NCBI GenBank assembly: GCA_948567375.1
Contig: OX419758.1
Coordinates: 58,471,001 to 58,535,000, forward strand
Source of the DNA: Lunularia cruciata
Lineage: Eukaryota; Streptophyta; Marchantiopsida; Lunulariales; Lunulariaceae
DNA length: 64,000 bases
Reading direction: 5' to 3'
Shown here: positions 33,101 to 44,696 of the stretch, piece after piece
How positions within the stretch are numbered: position 1 is the stretch's first letter
Layout: every line of letters starts with the position of its first letter
Position numbers and translations under genes: made by a program
The notes under the pieces: generated by a model
Databases searched by the model: none
Told to the model about the DNA's origin: nothing
The model's input: only the letters and a program-made list of their open reading frames with translations

Positions 33101-35235
33101 CATTTGTATTATTTAGCTTAGATCAAGCTTAGATCTATCAAAGGTGGAACATAGGCATATGCAGTGCACCCAAAACTTGAATTAATGATCAATTTGGCTC
33201 ATAACCAAACCAAAGGAAATGGTGTAGCAAAGGGAGTAAGAGCTTAAGTAAGACTTTGATTTTGTAGAAAATTTGCAGTATGAAGGCACTCTCCGCAATA
33301 AGGGTTTGGAGAGTCTAGATTCAAATAACATAGATCTAAGTACTTCAAACAATGTATTTTTCTTCCATCTACAACACCATTTTGCTAAGGTGTATGAGGG
33401 ATGCTATATTGGCATATGATACCTTTTCTTGTAGAAGAGATGAAAAGTTGTAGATTTATCCTCCCTTCCATTGTTTGAGCAAAAACTATGAACTTTTTGG
33501 TCAAGTTGGTTTCAACATAGGTGACATATTCTTGAAAAAAATTGAAAACTTCATGTTTGCACTTTAGAAGATATAGAAAAGTGTATCTTGTAAAGTCATC
33601 AATAAAGGTCACAAAATATCAATAACCAATACAAGTTTTAGAAGAAATAAGACCATAAACATCAAAATGTATTAGGCCCAATGGTATTGTTGCTCTTGTT
33701 CCTCCTTCTTGAGGAAATGGAATTTTAATTTTTTTGCCTTGAAGGAAAAATAAGAAAAATGGAAGTAGGAGGAATCTTATTCATCCCATCCATCAACCAG
33801 CTCTTTTTTCTTAAAAGTAAAAGAAGATCTTGGCTAATATGTCCTGAGCAACAATGCCACAAACAATTGATGTCAATGGAAACAATGGTAGCATTGCTCT
33901 CTCTAGAACATGAGCAGCTTGGGGTGGTTGAATTTATCCCAAAAGCCAAAAACTGTCCAATCTTGAATATGATGCAATCAAGTGTTGTTGATTATCATAT
34001 AAAATAATGCTAGTGTCCTTTAAAGCAAAGTTCCTTTTGAGTTAATCAATTGAAATGTGGAATATGAATTCTTGTTGAGTAATGGAATATAAGGAACATT
34101 GGTAACACTATATTGATTGCTTGAAGAGGCTAGCTTGAGTGAAATAGTTCCATGACCAAGAATGTTGAGTCGAGAGCTAAATAGACTTGTCTAGGTGGTA
34201 AATATTATTCATGAATCAAGAAGCAAGTTTGTTGATGTGTCATATGCTTAGAAGCTATTATATCAACATACCATCAATTATCTTTGGTAAGAATGAGTAA
34301 CATCAACATTATATAGTGAAAGATGGGCAATAGTACTATTTGATTGATAATGATAAGATACATAATTTGAATACTTTTTTTTTTCATCACAATACATTTT
34401 CTGCAGTTTTTGATGTGGTGTCCTTTCTTAGAAAAATAATGGCAAATGATAGCAGATCCAACATTCAAAAGTTCTCTAGAATTAAATAACTCACTATTTG
34501 CCAAAGGACCAATAGAAAAATTGGACAAATTATTTTAAGCAAGAAAATCTTGATATTGAAGTTTCTATTTTCTTTTGCTTTTGTCTTTATATCTTGAAAG
34601 GGCTTGGTTCCTTGAGTAATTGCAAGAGCAATTGTTTGCTCTATAAGGGCTTCATGTATCATGCTTATTTCTTCTTGAAGAAGAAGAGCAATAACATCAA
34701 AGAGTTTCAAATTTTGCTAACCGTGTAAAGACTATAGAAAGTCTTATAACTTGTAGGTATTGAACTCATCAATGAAGGTTTGACTTTTGATCATTATTTG
34801 GATTTCTTGTAGCAGATAATTGAGTTAGAATGACACAAAAGTTTGATATATGTCTTGCAACAATGTCACTCTCTCATCTTCATGGTTGTGAGGGTGTCTA
34901 GCAAATACATGATTGTAACATCATTAGTTCCTTTGTACATGGTCAGCAAATCAGTTCATGCTACAATTGCTAATGTATGTGTGTTTATTGCACTGACATA
35001 TTTTGGAGTCATTGTTGAATTAATAGCCTTAAGTGCTACAATGCTTTGATGATTCCAAGTAGCTTGATGAGTTTAGTGGCAATTATCCTTTCAGTCCCAT
35101 TTGCAATATTTAACACCATCAACCACTTAGTTTGAGTGAAGGCAATGCTTCCAAGAATGGAAGTATTTGTCATTAAATTTCATGAATTTTGAGTTCAAAT
35201 GAATGAAAGGAATAGAGCTACTAGCAACCATAATG
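33101..35235 (-). pseudogene. Ty1/copia gag, protease region and integrase
   Basis: Minus strand. Gag starts near 35232 (MVASSSIPFIHLNSKF). The zinc knuckle at about 34440 reads CHYF...GHHIKNC, with the second Cys changed to Phe. The pre-integrase finger (LWHCCSGHIS) lies at about 33870. The integrase core lies at 33385-33612 (TFIDDFTRYTFLY). The integrase end continues to 33100. Protease was not clearly seen. Many stops; the copy is inactive. Confidence 0.82.
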
Positions 35236-35510
35236 TAGAATATTTGAAACAAGAATCAGAGATTTCAAAGGAGCCAAAATAGTTTGATTTTTAGATAAAT
35301 GGAGAATTACTCCAAAACTCTAGAGAAGAGGAATCAATATCTCTTCCAAATGAATTGAACTCAATCTAGAGTCAATTGAGTGAAATTTTGCAAAAGTCAA
35401 TGAGTCTCAAGTAGTAAAATTGAAAAACTAATCCTAAGGAGTCTCCTAGCAAATTTGAGTAATTAATTGTATAGTTGATCACCAAATTTTTTAAATTTCA
35501 ATATATTAAT

Positions 35511-35522
35511 GCTCTAATACCA
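35511..35522 (-). promoter_or_regulatory. Copia primer binding site
   Basis: Read on the minus strand, TGGTATTAGAGC adjoins the 5' LTR directly. It is one base different from the plant initiator-Met tRNA primer site. Confidence 0.85.
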
Positions 35523-35779
35523 TGTGAGAATATGCATAAGTAGATATTATACTCAATTGATTGTATGTTTCAAGAGAAACCCGAAGTAGCAACGCTTGAA
35601 TTTGAATTCTATCAAAAGATATAGTGCCAAGTGCTATACCCCTTCTCAAGAGAGGAGTGAGCTAACGGTCACCAAATGAAGGGGTAAAAATCCTTCACAA
35701 GGGTCAAGTCCTTTGATTCTTTTTGAGGATTTAATCTAGTTTTATAATGTGAACAACCATCTGAAATTATCATATTACT
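35523..35779 (-). repeat. Ty1/copia 5' LTR, outer end missing
   Basis: Homologous to 30688-30936 from the primer-site end up to CATATTACT at 35779. There the match stops and unrelated sequence begins, so the LTR start and target-site duplication are deleted. Part of the LTR near 35660-35710 is longer than in the 3' copy. Confidence 0.75.
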
Positions 35780-36700
35780 AAATGCTCTATCTCCTAAATT
35801 TCCTTCTTCTTTTTTCCTTTATCTTGTGCTTGTGCTTGCATCCTCTCTTTTTCTCTTTGAATCTCCTCTTCTACTCTTGCATCAGTTGGAACATCTTCTT
35901 CTTTGTGAAACCTAAAATGTTTGCTTGGTGCATACTGATGTATATGAAACCTATCTCACCTCTCCTCTTGTGTACTTGGAATTGTAGTTGGTATTGATCC
36001 TTGCACAAGAAATGCTTGTGAAGTTCCCGACAAAATAATGTCTTCTCTAGAAATTTCTTCCTCCATCTCTTTTGGTATTACTATGTAGATTTCATCCTCC
36101 TTGCACGACCATTCATAAAGGTTCAACTCACTCACAGTCCTCAAACATACAAGCATTGGTAGAGATATATTTTCTCTACTCCCAAACAAAGCATCCATTT
36201 TGAAAAAATGAGTATAAAGATGGTTTAGTTTACCCTCTATAGTAGTCCATCCATGTTTTATCTCTTTATCAGTGAGACTTCACTTGTGGACTTGTACTTA
36301 TAGTTCCAATCTATTTTATATGAATTTAAAAAAAGAGCTTGATTCTTCTTCAATTTCTCTCCAATCATGGACCTCAAGAACCCCATCCCAAATCTCATGA
36401 GAAAAGTGACCATGTAAATGAAGCTAGTATCCTTTTGAATGTGTTTCTTGCTAATGCAACCATGAATTATTTAAAATGTTCCGGATCTTCTAAATAATTT
36501 AAGATTTGACCATAATGATGCAAGACTATCGTAAACCTACCTTCATTGAATTTTTCTTTGCTTACAATAGTGGTAAAAGGTGCATTAGTAGAAGGTATAT
36601 TGCAGTTTTCTTTACTCACAAGGAGGTAGAAGCCATAGATGGTATAGAAAGTACCATTTTTTCAAGAATTCTTGAAATCCATTACTTTGTGTAGGAATGA
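35780..36700 (-). pseudogene. Unknown minus-strand frame, upstream half, split by copia element
   Basis: Minus-strand translation from about 36690 down to 35780 with several stops. An upstream block contains LHHYGQILNYLEDPEHFK and NTFKRILASFTWSLF. A second block, from an ATG at 36198, contains MDALFGSRENISLPMLVC and ends in a very Glu/Lys-rich tail (REKERMQAQAQDKGKKKKE in part). It stops at the copia boundary. Similar character to 30464-30687. I do not recognise the family. A gag-like or transposon accessory protein is possible. Confidence 0.4.
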
Positions 36701-36908
36701 AACTCAAATTGTGCTCAATTATAAAGTAGGGGGAATGAGAAGAGAACCAACACCTTTGCTATCCCAAAGGGGATGCACTCCATGGTCACTAAACTCAAAC
36801 TTCAATTTCTCAATTGTGTATTCAAAGTTGGCACACCATGAATTTCTCCAAGTTGGCAATTTGATGCAAGCTCAAAATTTGCAATATAAGATTGCAAGTT
36901 GGCATCAT

Positions 36909-37038
36909 AAATCAATACAAATTGTCTTTGCATTGCTTCTGTTGGATTACATTGGGATCCATTAGAGTCACACAAATCAATCCAAATTGCCTTCGCATTG
37001 CTTCTGTTGGATTACATGGGGATCCATTAGAGTCTCAC
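36909..37038. repeat. Tandem duplication, 65-bp unit, two copies
   Basis: 36909-36973 and 36974-37038 are nearly identical (AAATCAATACAAATTG...GGGATCCATTAGAGTC). By eye they differ at about six positions, so the duplication is recent relative to its surroundings. Confidence 0.8.
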
Positions 37039-38015
37039 GCTTTCACATTTTGATTATCCCTATAGGTGTTTGAATATGAACTTGTAACATGTGGTACATT
37101 TTGACCAATTTACCTTGGATAGTCTTCATGTAAAATACTTGTAATTCTCACCTTACACAAACCATTAGCCTCAAATTCAACAAAACTTGCAAAAATGATA
37201 CAGGCCATAAAAAGTACAATAACGCATAAGGATTCTCTATAGAGCATTCATTTTTGGGGTTCTTTCTCTTTATAGGGTCTTGCATAATATTTTACAGCAC
37301 ATGAACCATAGCCATGACCATCCCAGAAAATTTTAAATTGAAACCTCCACTATAAAATAAATGTTATATATTCAAGATTCAATCTTTAGTGAGTGTTAGA
37401 AGCATCCCATGAGCTTGGTATGCATGCTCCTTAATACATATGTTAAAAAGATCATTGCATGGCTATACAGAAAGTAATTCTGGGACCCACTGGGTTGACG
37501 GAATGTCATTCATCCATCCATCAATGGATAGAATTGCAAAACAAAGCACTTGAACCATGAGGAACCAGGGTACACAACATAGTCGCATAATTCCTCTCAA
37601 GGGTTTAGGGTCAAGAGAGTTCAAGGTGGGATAATATAAGGAAAGACGCAAGGCATGTGTGAGAGGAGGACAGGAAGAATTGATGTACACACTTCTATTA
37701 TTATATAAGAAATAGGATTGAAAAAAGTGAAGAAGTAATGAGTTTTCCTTAAATGACTATATATCAAATCAGATTAAATTTTATTTTTGTGTTTTATATA
37801 ATCAACTTTTGTCAATTTATATTTAATATTGTTAAATTTTGGAGTATCTGGTTTTTTTTATGAACTTTGATTTGCAGTCCGCTTCAGTCATTTGGTTTTA
37901 CGAGGCAAGGTGGATATATTTATTATTTTACTGCTTACTTAACTGGGATCATTTATGTTTGTAAACTGCTTATTAGAAGAAGAGAGACTAAGTAGACAGC
38001 AAGATAGATGGGAAG
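37039..38015. other. AT-rich stretch without recognisable gene
   Basis: No known domain in any frame. The short minus-strand frame at 37463-37690 has no recognised motif. Confidence 0.35.
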
Positions 38016-38092
38016 AACCCCATCAAGCCACACAAGGAAAATTGTAACAGGTAAAATGGAGCTAAGCCCCGATAGTATCGGTGTGAGATATC
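38016..38092 (+). repeat. Repeat S, copy 2
   Basis: Plus-strand copy (CCCCATCAAGCCACACAAGG...CGGTGTGAGATATC). It shares an identical 21-bp core at 38050-38070 with the copy at 44298-44318. It marks the left border of the CpG-rich CCT5 island. Confidence 0.7.
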
Positions 38093-38094
38093 TG

Positions 38095-38285
38095 TCCTCC
38101 TACTCTCTCGACTGTAATTCGGAATCCTCTAATGTAGCGGCTTTCACCAACCTCAGGTACTATTCCCGTGTTTTTCCTGCCTATGTTTCATTTGCGATGA
38201 TAACCTCTCGATTGTAATTCAGCATCCAGTACTGCAGTCGTATAACCTCTAGTACTGTTACCATGTTTCATCCTTACTATGTTAC
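38095..38285. repeat. Imperfect tandem duplication beside repeat S
   Basis: The phrase ACTCTCTCGACTGTAATTCGGAATCC at about 38100 returns as ACCTCTCGATTGTAATTCAGCATCC at about 38203. Both are followed by related TACTATTCCCGTGTTT / TACTGTTACCATGTTT blocks. Two copies of about 100 bp. Confidence 0.5.
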
Positions 38286-39258
38286 AGTCTCATGTGTGAC
38301 CTCTTGCGTTTCGCCCCTGTTCTCTTTACCCAGGTTAGTTTCACCAAAACTGTGACCTAGGCAGTTGAATGCGTGTAGTCGGTTTGGGGATGAGGCCTTC
38401 ACTGGTTTGCGTTGAAAGACCAATCTCAAAGCAAGAGGATAATCCTCGAAGTTTAATTATACAGTAGGACATAATCTCCGCCACAGACGACCCAGACCGT
38501 GCTCAGACTCGCCCGAATTACCGATTTTGAAGACAAAGCAATTAGATTGGTCAGGGTCAGCTGAAGGTCAGGGTCAGAGTAAGATAATGAATGTTCTCTT
38601 CTTAGTCAGTTTTCAAAGACCTGAATATAAGCCTTTCCCGTTTGTCCACTTCGGTGGTCCTTCCCCTCTGCGTATTATTTATGCGAACTTGACCTCTAAT
38701 AGTCCATTCTGGCCGATGCATCATACTCATACGTGCCTTTATGAAGAAGGCGTCGATCACGGCAAGAGGCTGACTGTGGCCCACCCCTAGCGTCTGGTAC
38801 TAGCTGGTCCAATATGGAATGAACGACCTGCTCTATCAGATATAATAATGTCTCGAAATCCCATGCAAATCGATTCCATAGACGCGCTGAATAATCTTTA
38901 TAAAATGCACTGCACAAAACTTACGTATGATGAACGGTGGACTACGAAATTCTTACATCATAATCAGGTTTCCACATTCCAGTAAAGCAGCCTTGTCCGT
39001 GCACGACGCTACCTGACCTCACAGAACAAGTTATAATCTACAAAACTTTCGGAATTCACTACATCGGTGCATAGGCTACTGCACCCTCCTCCCTCCAGGT
39101 CAGGAGGACAAAGCTCTAATCATGCCAGCTACCCATGCCGGTCCCCACTTGGTAGTGAAATTTGCAAAGCCGTCAGGGACTCAAACGTGCTACAGTGGGG
39201 AGTATCTGTTCGGTCAACCTAAAATAATTAACAGGCGGGGAGTCTATAATGCATACTA
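38286..39258. other. CpG-rich unique sequence downstream of CCT5
   Basis: Clearly richer in G, C and CpG than the transposon regions. It must contain the CCT5 3' untranslated region (read leftward from 39258). No canonical AATAAA was found close to the stop codon. Open frames at 38527-38790 (plus) and 38696-38917 (minus) overlap each other and match nothing I know. Confidence 0.4.
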
Positions 39259-42200
39259 CTAGTAAGCTGATGGGGTAATGACATCATCTATCTTTAAAAT
39301 CATTTTAACCACCTGAGTAGCTAACTGAATCTGCTGCTTCTTGCCTATCAACGTTTCGAACACATTTTGTTTCTGCATATCATTCGTGCCCACATCATTG
39401 CAGTCTATTCCCAGGTGAGAATTGTTCTCCTGCAGAAACAAAATTATAAGCTTAGATCATAACATATTTGAGCAACAGAAGCGGAAGCCGTTCGAAGAAC
39501 TGGGGTCCAGAACACACTTAGTAGGTATACAGAACCAGTTGTAGACGGCCCAGTTCCATACCCACGTCTGACTGAACTGACTCCTACATATAATAGTAGC
39601 CTAATAAAGATCGTCAAAATATCAGTAAACATAGAGAAGGTGAGCATGCGCACGTCAGCATACAGGGGTTAGTACGATGTTTGAGATGCATGAGTTAAAT
39701 CGTGACACAATTGCAACCATCGTAAGAAGACAACAAGCCTACCTTAGAATCATGCAATGCAGCTACACTGTTCCGAGATAAAAAAGAAAAGCGAACTTGT
39801 TTTGGATAGAACTCACTTTAACTTGTTGAGCCTTGACGACAGTCAATGTTTCAATAGGTTGCAAACCACTGTTCTCTGCGAGTGCCATTGGCACAGCATC
39901 CAGCGCATCGGCAAAAGCACGCATAGCATACTGATCAACATTACAAAAAAGTCGGCATCAGTCTTGATTGGGGAAGTGAGTATGGAACCCGTTCGTTACA
40001 ACACTGTTCTACACTCACGTAGAACTGGACAAGGCAGGACATTACACACATATCAAGTTCAGCAGGACATGCTGATACGCATCAATATTTCAGGCCTCAC
40101 ATCTTTACATCCGTTGCCACTACATAAGTATTTTCAGTGTACGTATGGAACCCTTTCGTTGCACAAACTTCAATACCCACTTAACACTGGACCAGGCTTG
40201 ACAAGGTGTAAGCTGTAAATCCCTCATGTTGAGACTGCAGAAGTACATGTAACAACATCATTCCTCCAGGAAGGGAGAACATGAGGTCAAAAGAAAGAAG
40301 TGACACCAACCTGTTCTACACCAGGAATCTTGTCTGCAGCAGCTTCTACCGCCAGGGAAATAGCGATTTCAGCAGAGCCCCCTCCATACACAATCGAATT
40401 GTCCCGAATCAAGTTCCGGGCTACACATAGAGCATCATGCACACTGCGCTTTGTCTCTTCAATCATCATCTTGTTACCTGCAAGATTGCACGAGTCTATG
40501 AGAAGGATTCATTGAGGCTAGGAAAAATATCCAATGCGCCACTGAATATGTCCCACCTAAACAAAACTACACAGGTAACCATCTGCGCAGCACTATTAGG
40601 ACAACAAAGAAATGAAGCATAACTGCGTGAACTTAGTTAGAGGGCAAACTTGTTTAGAAGGATTTTGTACAGGTACCCAGTACAAAGATGACAAGCAGCT
40701 AAAAGAACCAGATCTTGGGGAGTCAGCAGACATGTCCCATCCTTGTGGGTGTTTATGATGTGCAGATTACAAACATCTTCAGATTCACTAATTGATATCC
40801 ATACAACTTGCTGCAAACTGACCAACATATATTGCTTGCGGAAGACTAGTGTGACATTGACTCATACCACCAAATTTTTACACTACAAGATGTTAAAGTG
40901 ATCACTGTGTACCTCCACGGATGAAGATCGTTACAGCTTTAGAATTTGCACACTCCTCAATGTATAGCATGCGGTCTTTCGTTGTGCCAAAGGACTTCTC
41001 TCTCACTAACCCAGCCTACATCAAAAATCAACGATGCGTTCCCATGTGACTCGCTCTAAAAGTGGAAACGGAGATGGAAAATAAATATAAATATCAAACC
41101 CTGAATACCCAAAGAGTCAAAAGGCATGAAACACAAATACAGGTCACAATCCGATAGTCTAGGATAAACCTATGAATCTGGACGGATGTATAGGGCACTA
41201 CTCCTACAGCTAAGGACATCCTTTGACTGTAAACATGGAAGCAAAGGTTCATATATGAAAGACGCCAGGGGCAACTCATCTGGTATGGGACAGGGTTAAT
41301 TTGGACGTCTATTCCGGAGTCTTGGTGCTAAGTTGGCTTGATAACCACAAATCAAACAAAATCCACCTATAATAAGAAACAACGTGCTACTTGAGACTTC
41401 TTCACAAACGGAAAGAAAATATGAATCAACAGATAGCTTCCGTACCTTGCCCAGCTTGTCGGCAGTCAGTTCTTGAAATCTAGGCACTATGCGGCCACCT
41501 GCGTGTGTTTGAGGAGCAGTTAAAGAAAACTTGGATTGAACAAGATTTTGGCTGGTAAGGCAACCCTATGATGCACATTCTAGCGGTGTTTACTCAAATT
41601 AGGAGACAAACTGTAGTTAGACAAATCAAGGCTGGTTGTCGTAGAAAGTCTCCACCTGGAGCCAAAGCTAGAACACATTTGTGACCCCGGGAAACTAAAC
41701 TTTTTTAACTCAGTCCGGCAACGACATGCAGTAGGACATCAACAAAATCGGTAGAAACTGACCTGTAGCAATAGCAATAAGTTCAAGTTCAACTCCTCCG
41801 ACCCAACGCACAGCTGGTAGACCACGGTGCATCAACAGATGATTGGCCTCATCATCAAAACCCCATTGGCAAATAACTAGAGTAGCACCAACATCCTGCA
41901 GAGGTTTAAAGTTTTAAAAAATAGAAATTGATCCTTCGATCTGCTTCGAAAGAATCCCGGTGTTCTATCGACGCGCTTCGACCGAAAGAACGAAAAGCGC
42001 TAGTTCAGGCAAAACTCGGTTGCATGTTTTGAATGGAAACCCCGTCATTTCAAGAATGACTACACGTAGGAGCTGAAGACATTTCAAGGAGCACGTCACA
42101 GGTTCGGAGGGCCTACCTTGCACTGTTGGACCATATCATCGAAGTACTTCTTCTCTTGCTCCTTAAGGGCTTCGAATTTCTCAACTGAGTCAATATCCAC

Positions 42201-43319
42201 TTTGTGCTTGGTCTTGGGCTTCGGGGGCTCGAAAGGACATGTCAAGATAGCAATTTTGGCGTCTTCAATGTGCTTTGGCATTTGTGGATGGCTCATGTCC
42301 TTGTCCACAACGATCCCATAGACCAATTCTGTGTCTTCCAAGCGTCCGCCAACTTTGCCCTCCACCTTAATCAAATCTAGGTTCACGTCCTTTCTCTCGA
42401 GATCAGCGACAGCAAGCACCGCCTTCACTGCAATTTCTGCCAGATCTCTCTTGCACCTACCAACACTGCGACAACAAGGGGTTGAATAACGGTTGATGCG
42501 GTGTGGTGTTGAGATACACGACAATGTTTGGAGCTATGAATCAGCCTCACGGAAAGAATAGGCAAAAAAGAGACACAACATGACCTTCCCAATAGAGAGA
42601 AAGAAATGTTGAAACTTACATCTTAGAGGAGAGAGTTGTCATACAAGTCTGGACAAGAGGTTCGAAGTTGAACACATCGTACTCAAACTTAGTTGAGATT
42701 TTCTCGAGAGTTTCCACTGCAATCTTGGACGCCATCTCATAACCCTCAGCAACGCGAATAGGATGGATACCTCGTTCAAGAAGTACCTCGGCCTGTTCTA
42801 AGAGAGCCCCAGCTGTCACTACGACACCCGTTGTCCCATCACCAATTTCGTAATCTTGGCTTCTAGAAAGCTCTACCATAAGTTTACCTATTTGGTTCTC
42901 AACCTCCATTTGTTCCAGAATAGTTGCTCCATCGTTGGCTGTCAGGATGAATAAATAGAGCATAAGAAGATCGTCCCATTAAATGAGACCTCTGAAAGCA
43001 GCCAATAGATTTCTACAATCGAGGCCCTAAAACTTCAAACACTGATAACAATACACGATCTAGATCAACGAAAATAATCGAAGTCAAAACAACCGAAAGC
43101 GATAATGTGCAAAAACTCACTGATCGTCACATCTCCATCAGAACTCTGCAGCATTTTGTCCATGCCCTTCGGACCAAGCGAAGTACGCAGGATCCGGGCC
43201 ACCGACTTGGCGGCCATGATATTCGCCTTCTGCGCATCTAATCCGCGGATCCTGGATTTCTGTTCTTGTTCTCGGATGATAATGAACGGCCGACCATACT
43301 CATCGAAAGCCAGCGCCAT
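39259..43319 (-). CDS. CCT5: T-complex protein 1 subunit epsilon (chaperonin CCT5)
   Basis: Group II chaperonin subunit of the eight-membered cytosolic TRiC/CCT ring, which folds actin, tubulin and other clients using ATP. Nine coding exons join in phase: 43121-43319, 42620-42938, 42117-42465, 41763-41895, 41446-41498, 40913-41015, 40311-40477, 39817-39930, 39259-39429 (stop TAG). The sum is 1608 nt, or 535 residues, the usual length for plant CCT5. All eight introns (154-435 bp) have GT-AG ends. The start is the first ATG ([14 protein letters not shown]). ATP-site motifs are intact: LGPKGMDK (residues 48-55), NDGATIL (68-74), the catalytic GDGTTGVVV (about 99-107), and the C-terminal VYGGGSAEI and [12 protein letters not shown]. 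No stop or frameshift. It is the only intact gene in the window. Subunit identity rests on full-length resemblance to plant epsilon subunits. Confidence 0.95.
39970..40205. repeat. Imperfect duplication inside CCT5 intron 7
   Basis: The phrase GTATGGAACCCGTTCGTTACAA...ACTGGACAAGGC at about 39981-40035 returns as GTATGGAACCCTTTCGTTGCAC...ACTGGACCAGGC at about 40143-40196. Both copies lie in the 380-bp intron 39931-40310. Confidence 0.6.
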
Positions 43320-43705
43320 GTTGAACCACGGCTTCAAGACCAATCTGCAATGTCAATCGATCTACTGAAGCGCTTAATCCATGCCCGTCGAGACCTAATC
43401 GGCCCTTGCAAACCCCGCAGAAGCAGTAAAACCCCTCCTCTCAACGAAGAAAGATCTCCCTCCCTTCTCTCGTTCTGCAGCAGCAGCTTCTTCACCTCTT
43501 CTTCCCGCTCTCTAGTGTTCTCTTGTCTGCAACCCCGCCGCTGTATTGCCGGCACCTGATATACGGTACCCCCAATATAGAGCTTACTTCCACCCGCCGG
43601 ACGTCTCTCACCGTTACCAACTGCTACCCTTCCGGTAGAGTTCGCTACTCAACCTTGGCCCCAACCCTTCTACTGTATTACGGCCCGGTAGGAGGTGACA
43701 TTTCT
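43320..43705 (-). promoter_or_regulatory. CCT5 5' untranslated region and proximal promoter (inferred)
   Basis: GC- and CpG-rich sequence directly upstream of the CCT5 start codon. On the minus strand GACATTGCAG at about 43345-43354 resembles a 3' splice site, so a 5'-UTR intron is possible. A candidate donor (GAAGAG followed by GTGAAG) lies near 43490. No clear TATA box was found, which is common in housekeeping genes. No ATG lies in frame upstream before the start used. Confidence 0.45.
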
Positions 43706-43745
43706 GGCGCGAAATATAGGGTTTGCTCCACCGGACCCTATATTT
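43706..43745. promoter_or_regulatory. E2F site, telo-box and 11-bp inverted repeat upstream of CCT5
   Basis: 43706-43714 read on the minus strand is TTTCGCGCC, a perfect match to the E2F consensus TTTSSCGC. 43717-43724 read on the minus strand is the telo-box AAACCCTA. The telo-box start lies in a perfect inverted repeat, AAATATAGGGT (43712-43722) and ACCCTATATTT (43735-43745), with a 12-bp spacer. All lie about 390-425 bp upstream of the CCT5 ATG. In plants E2F sites and telo-boxes are known from genes for DNA replication and translation. Function here is inferred. Confidence 0.55.
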
Positions 43746-44061
43746 GGCTTACCTTATGCTGGAAATACATCCGAGTGGGTGTTACGTGCGGATAAAACTT
43801 CTGCAACTTACGGTTTGGATTAATAGAACGCATTAGGAAGGCTTCGAAACTCTTAGACTCTTGAAGCTGATTGGTATCGACTATCAATGTCATTCATCCC
43901 AGTTCTTTTATTATTCTGATAGCCCAGTTTAGTTTAGTTAAGTTTCTTTTACCTCAAAAAAGAGCACATACCACTGGTCTAAACCTTTATTAGCGAGTCC
44001 ACTACGTGGATTATGTATTTCTAGTCGAAAAGGAAGAAAAGTATCATCATGTAGTTTATTA
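43746..44061. other. Transition from CpG-rich island to AT-rich DNA
   Basis: No gene seen. The sequence becomes AT-rich after about 43900. Confidence 0.35.
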
Positions 44062-44341
44062 CTAAAGAAAACGACTACAAAGTGCAGAAAAACGCAGACT
44101 CAAAGAGAAGCATAAATCTCCTATAAAAAATGACAAAATCCTAATGACCACCTCCAACAAAGAGGAAAGTTCAAAGAATGAACTAAAAGAATATGTGATG
44201 AATTGTGATAGAGAACCTTCAAGAGAGAGAAAGGAGACCGGGTAGGATAACAAGAAGGTTGAAAACCCATCAAGCCATACAAAAATAAAACACAAGAGGT
44301 AAAATGGAGCTAAGCCCCAATAATACGGTTATTATGAGACA
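44062..44341 (+). repeat. Repeat S, copy 3, with longer flank
   Basis: The core at 44262-44341 (CCCATCAAGCCATACAA...GGTAAAATGGAGC) matches 38016-38092 in the same direction. The 77-codon minus-strand frame at 44062-44295 (Ser/Phe/Leu-rich) crosses the repeat and is probably not a gene. The left end (TAGTTTATTACTAAAG) resembles, read on the minus strand, a 3' end with a TAATAAA-like signal. Confidence 0.6.
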
Positions 44342-44696
44342 CCTTCAAAAGCCTTTGTACTTGAAGTGATAGGAGTATTTTAGTACAAGCAAAGTTTCAT
44401 CTTAAAGACAAAATTTGTAGATTAAAAGCTTGGGAGCATTATAGAATGACGGGGATTACTTCTAATAAATATGATATGATGTGCCGTAAAGATCTTAGAG
44501 TCTCTATCAAACATATGATATAAGAGTGACTTGCAAAACAAGCATAGCTCTCCTTCTAACCTTAGACTCGATTATAACCAAGATAACACTTATCCATTCC
44601 ATCCAATTCTACAAAAAAATTAACTGATCTGTTCCCTTTGGTTGTTTCGGTGTTGTTGGTCTACCTCACTTAGCACATTGAAAGGAAAACATTCCC
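44342..44696. other. AT-rich stretch without recognisable gene
   Basis: Short frames only, no domain recognised. It lies between repeat S copy 3 and the duplicated CCT5 exon-1 fragment. Confidence 0.35.

Noticed and set aside
38527-38917. Two overlapping open frames downstream of CCT5 as a separate gene
   Set aside because: Opposite strands, short, no known motif. The zone is more simply the 3' flank of CCT5.
39757-40218. 153-codon plus-strand open frame
   Set aside because: It lies antisense over CCT5 exon 8 and intron 7. The minus-strand exon with conserved chaperonin sequence and splice sites explains the region.
43320-43343. Upstream start extending CCT5 by eight residues
   Set aside because: The codon at 43341-43343 is TTG on the minus strand, and the known family starts with MALAF. 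The ATG at 43317-43319 is the first ATG.
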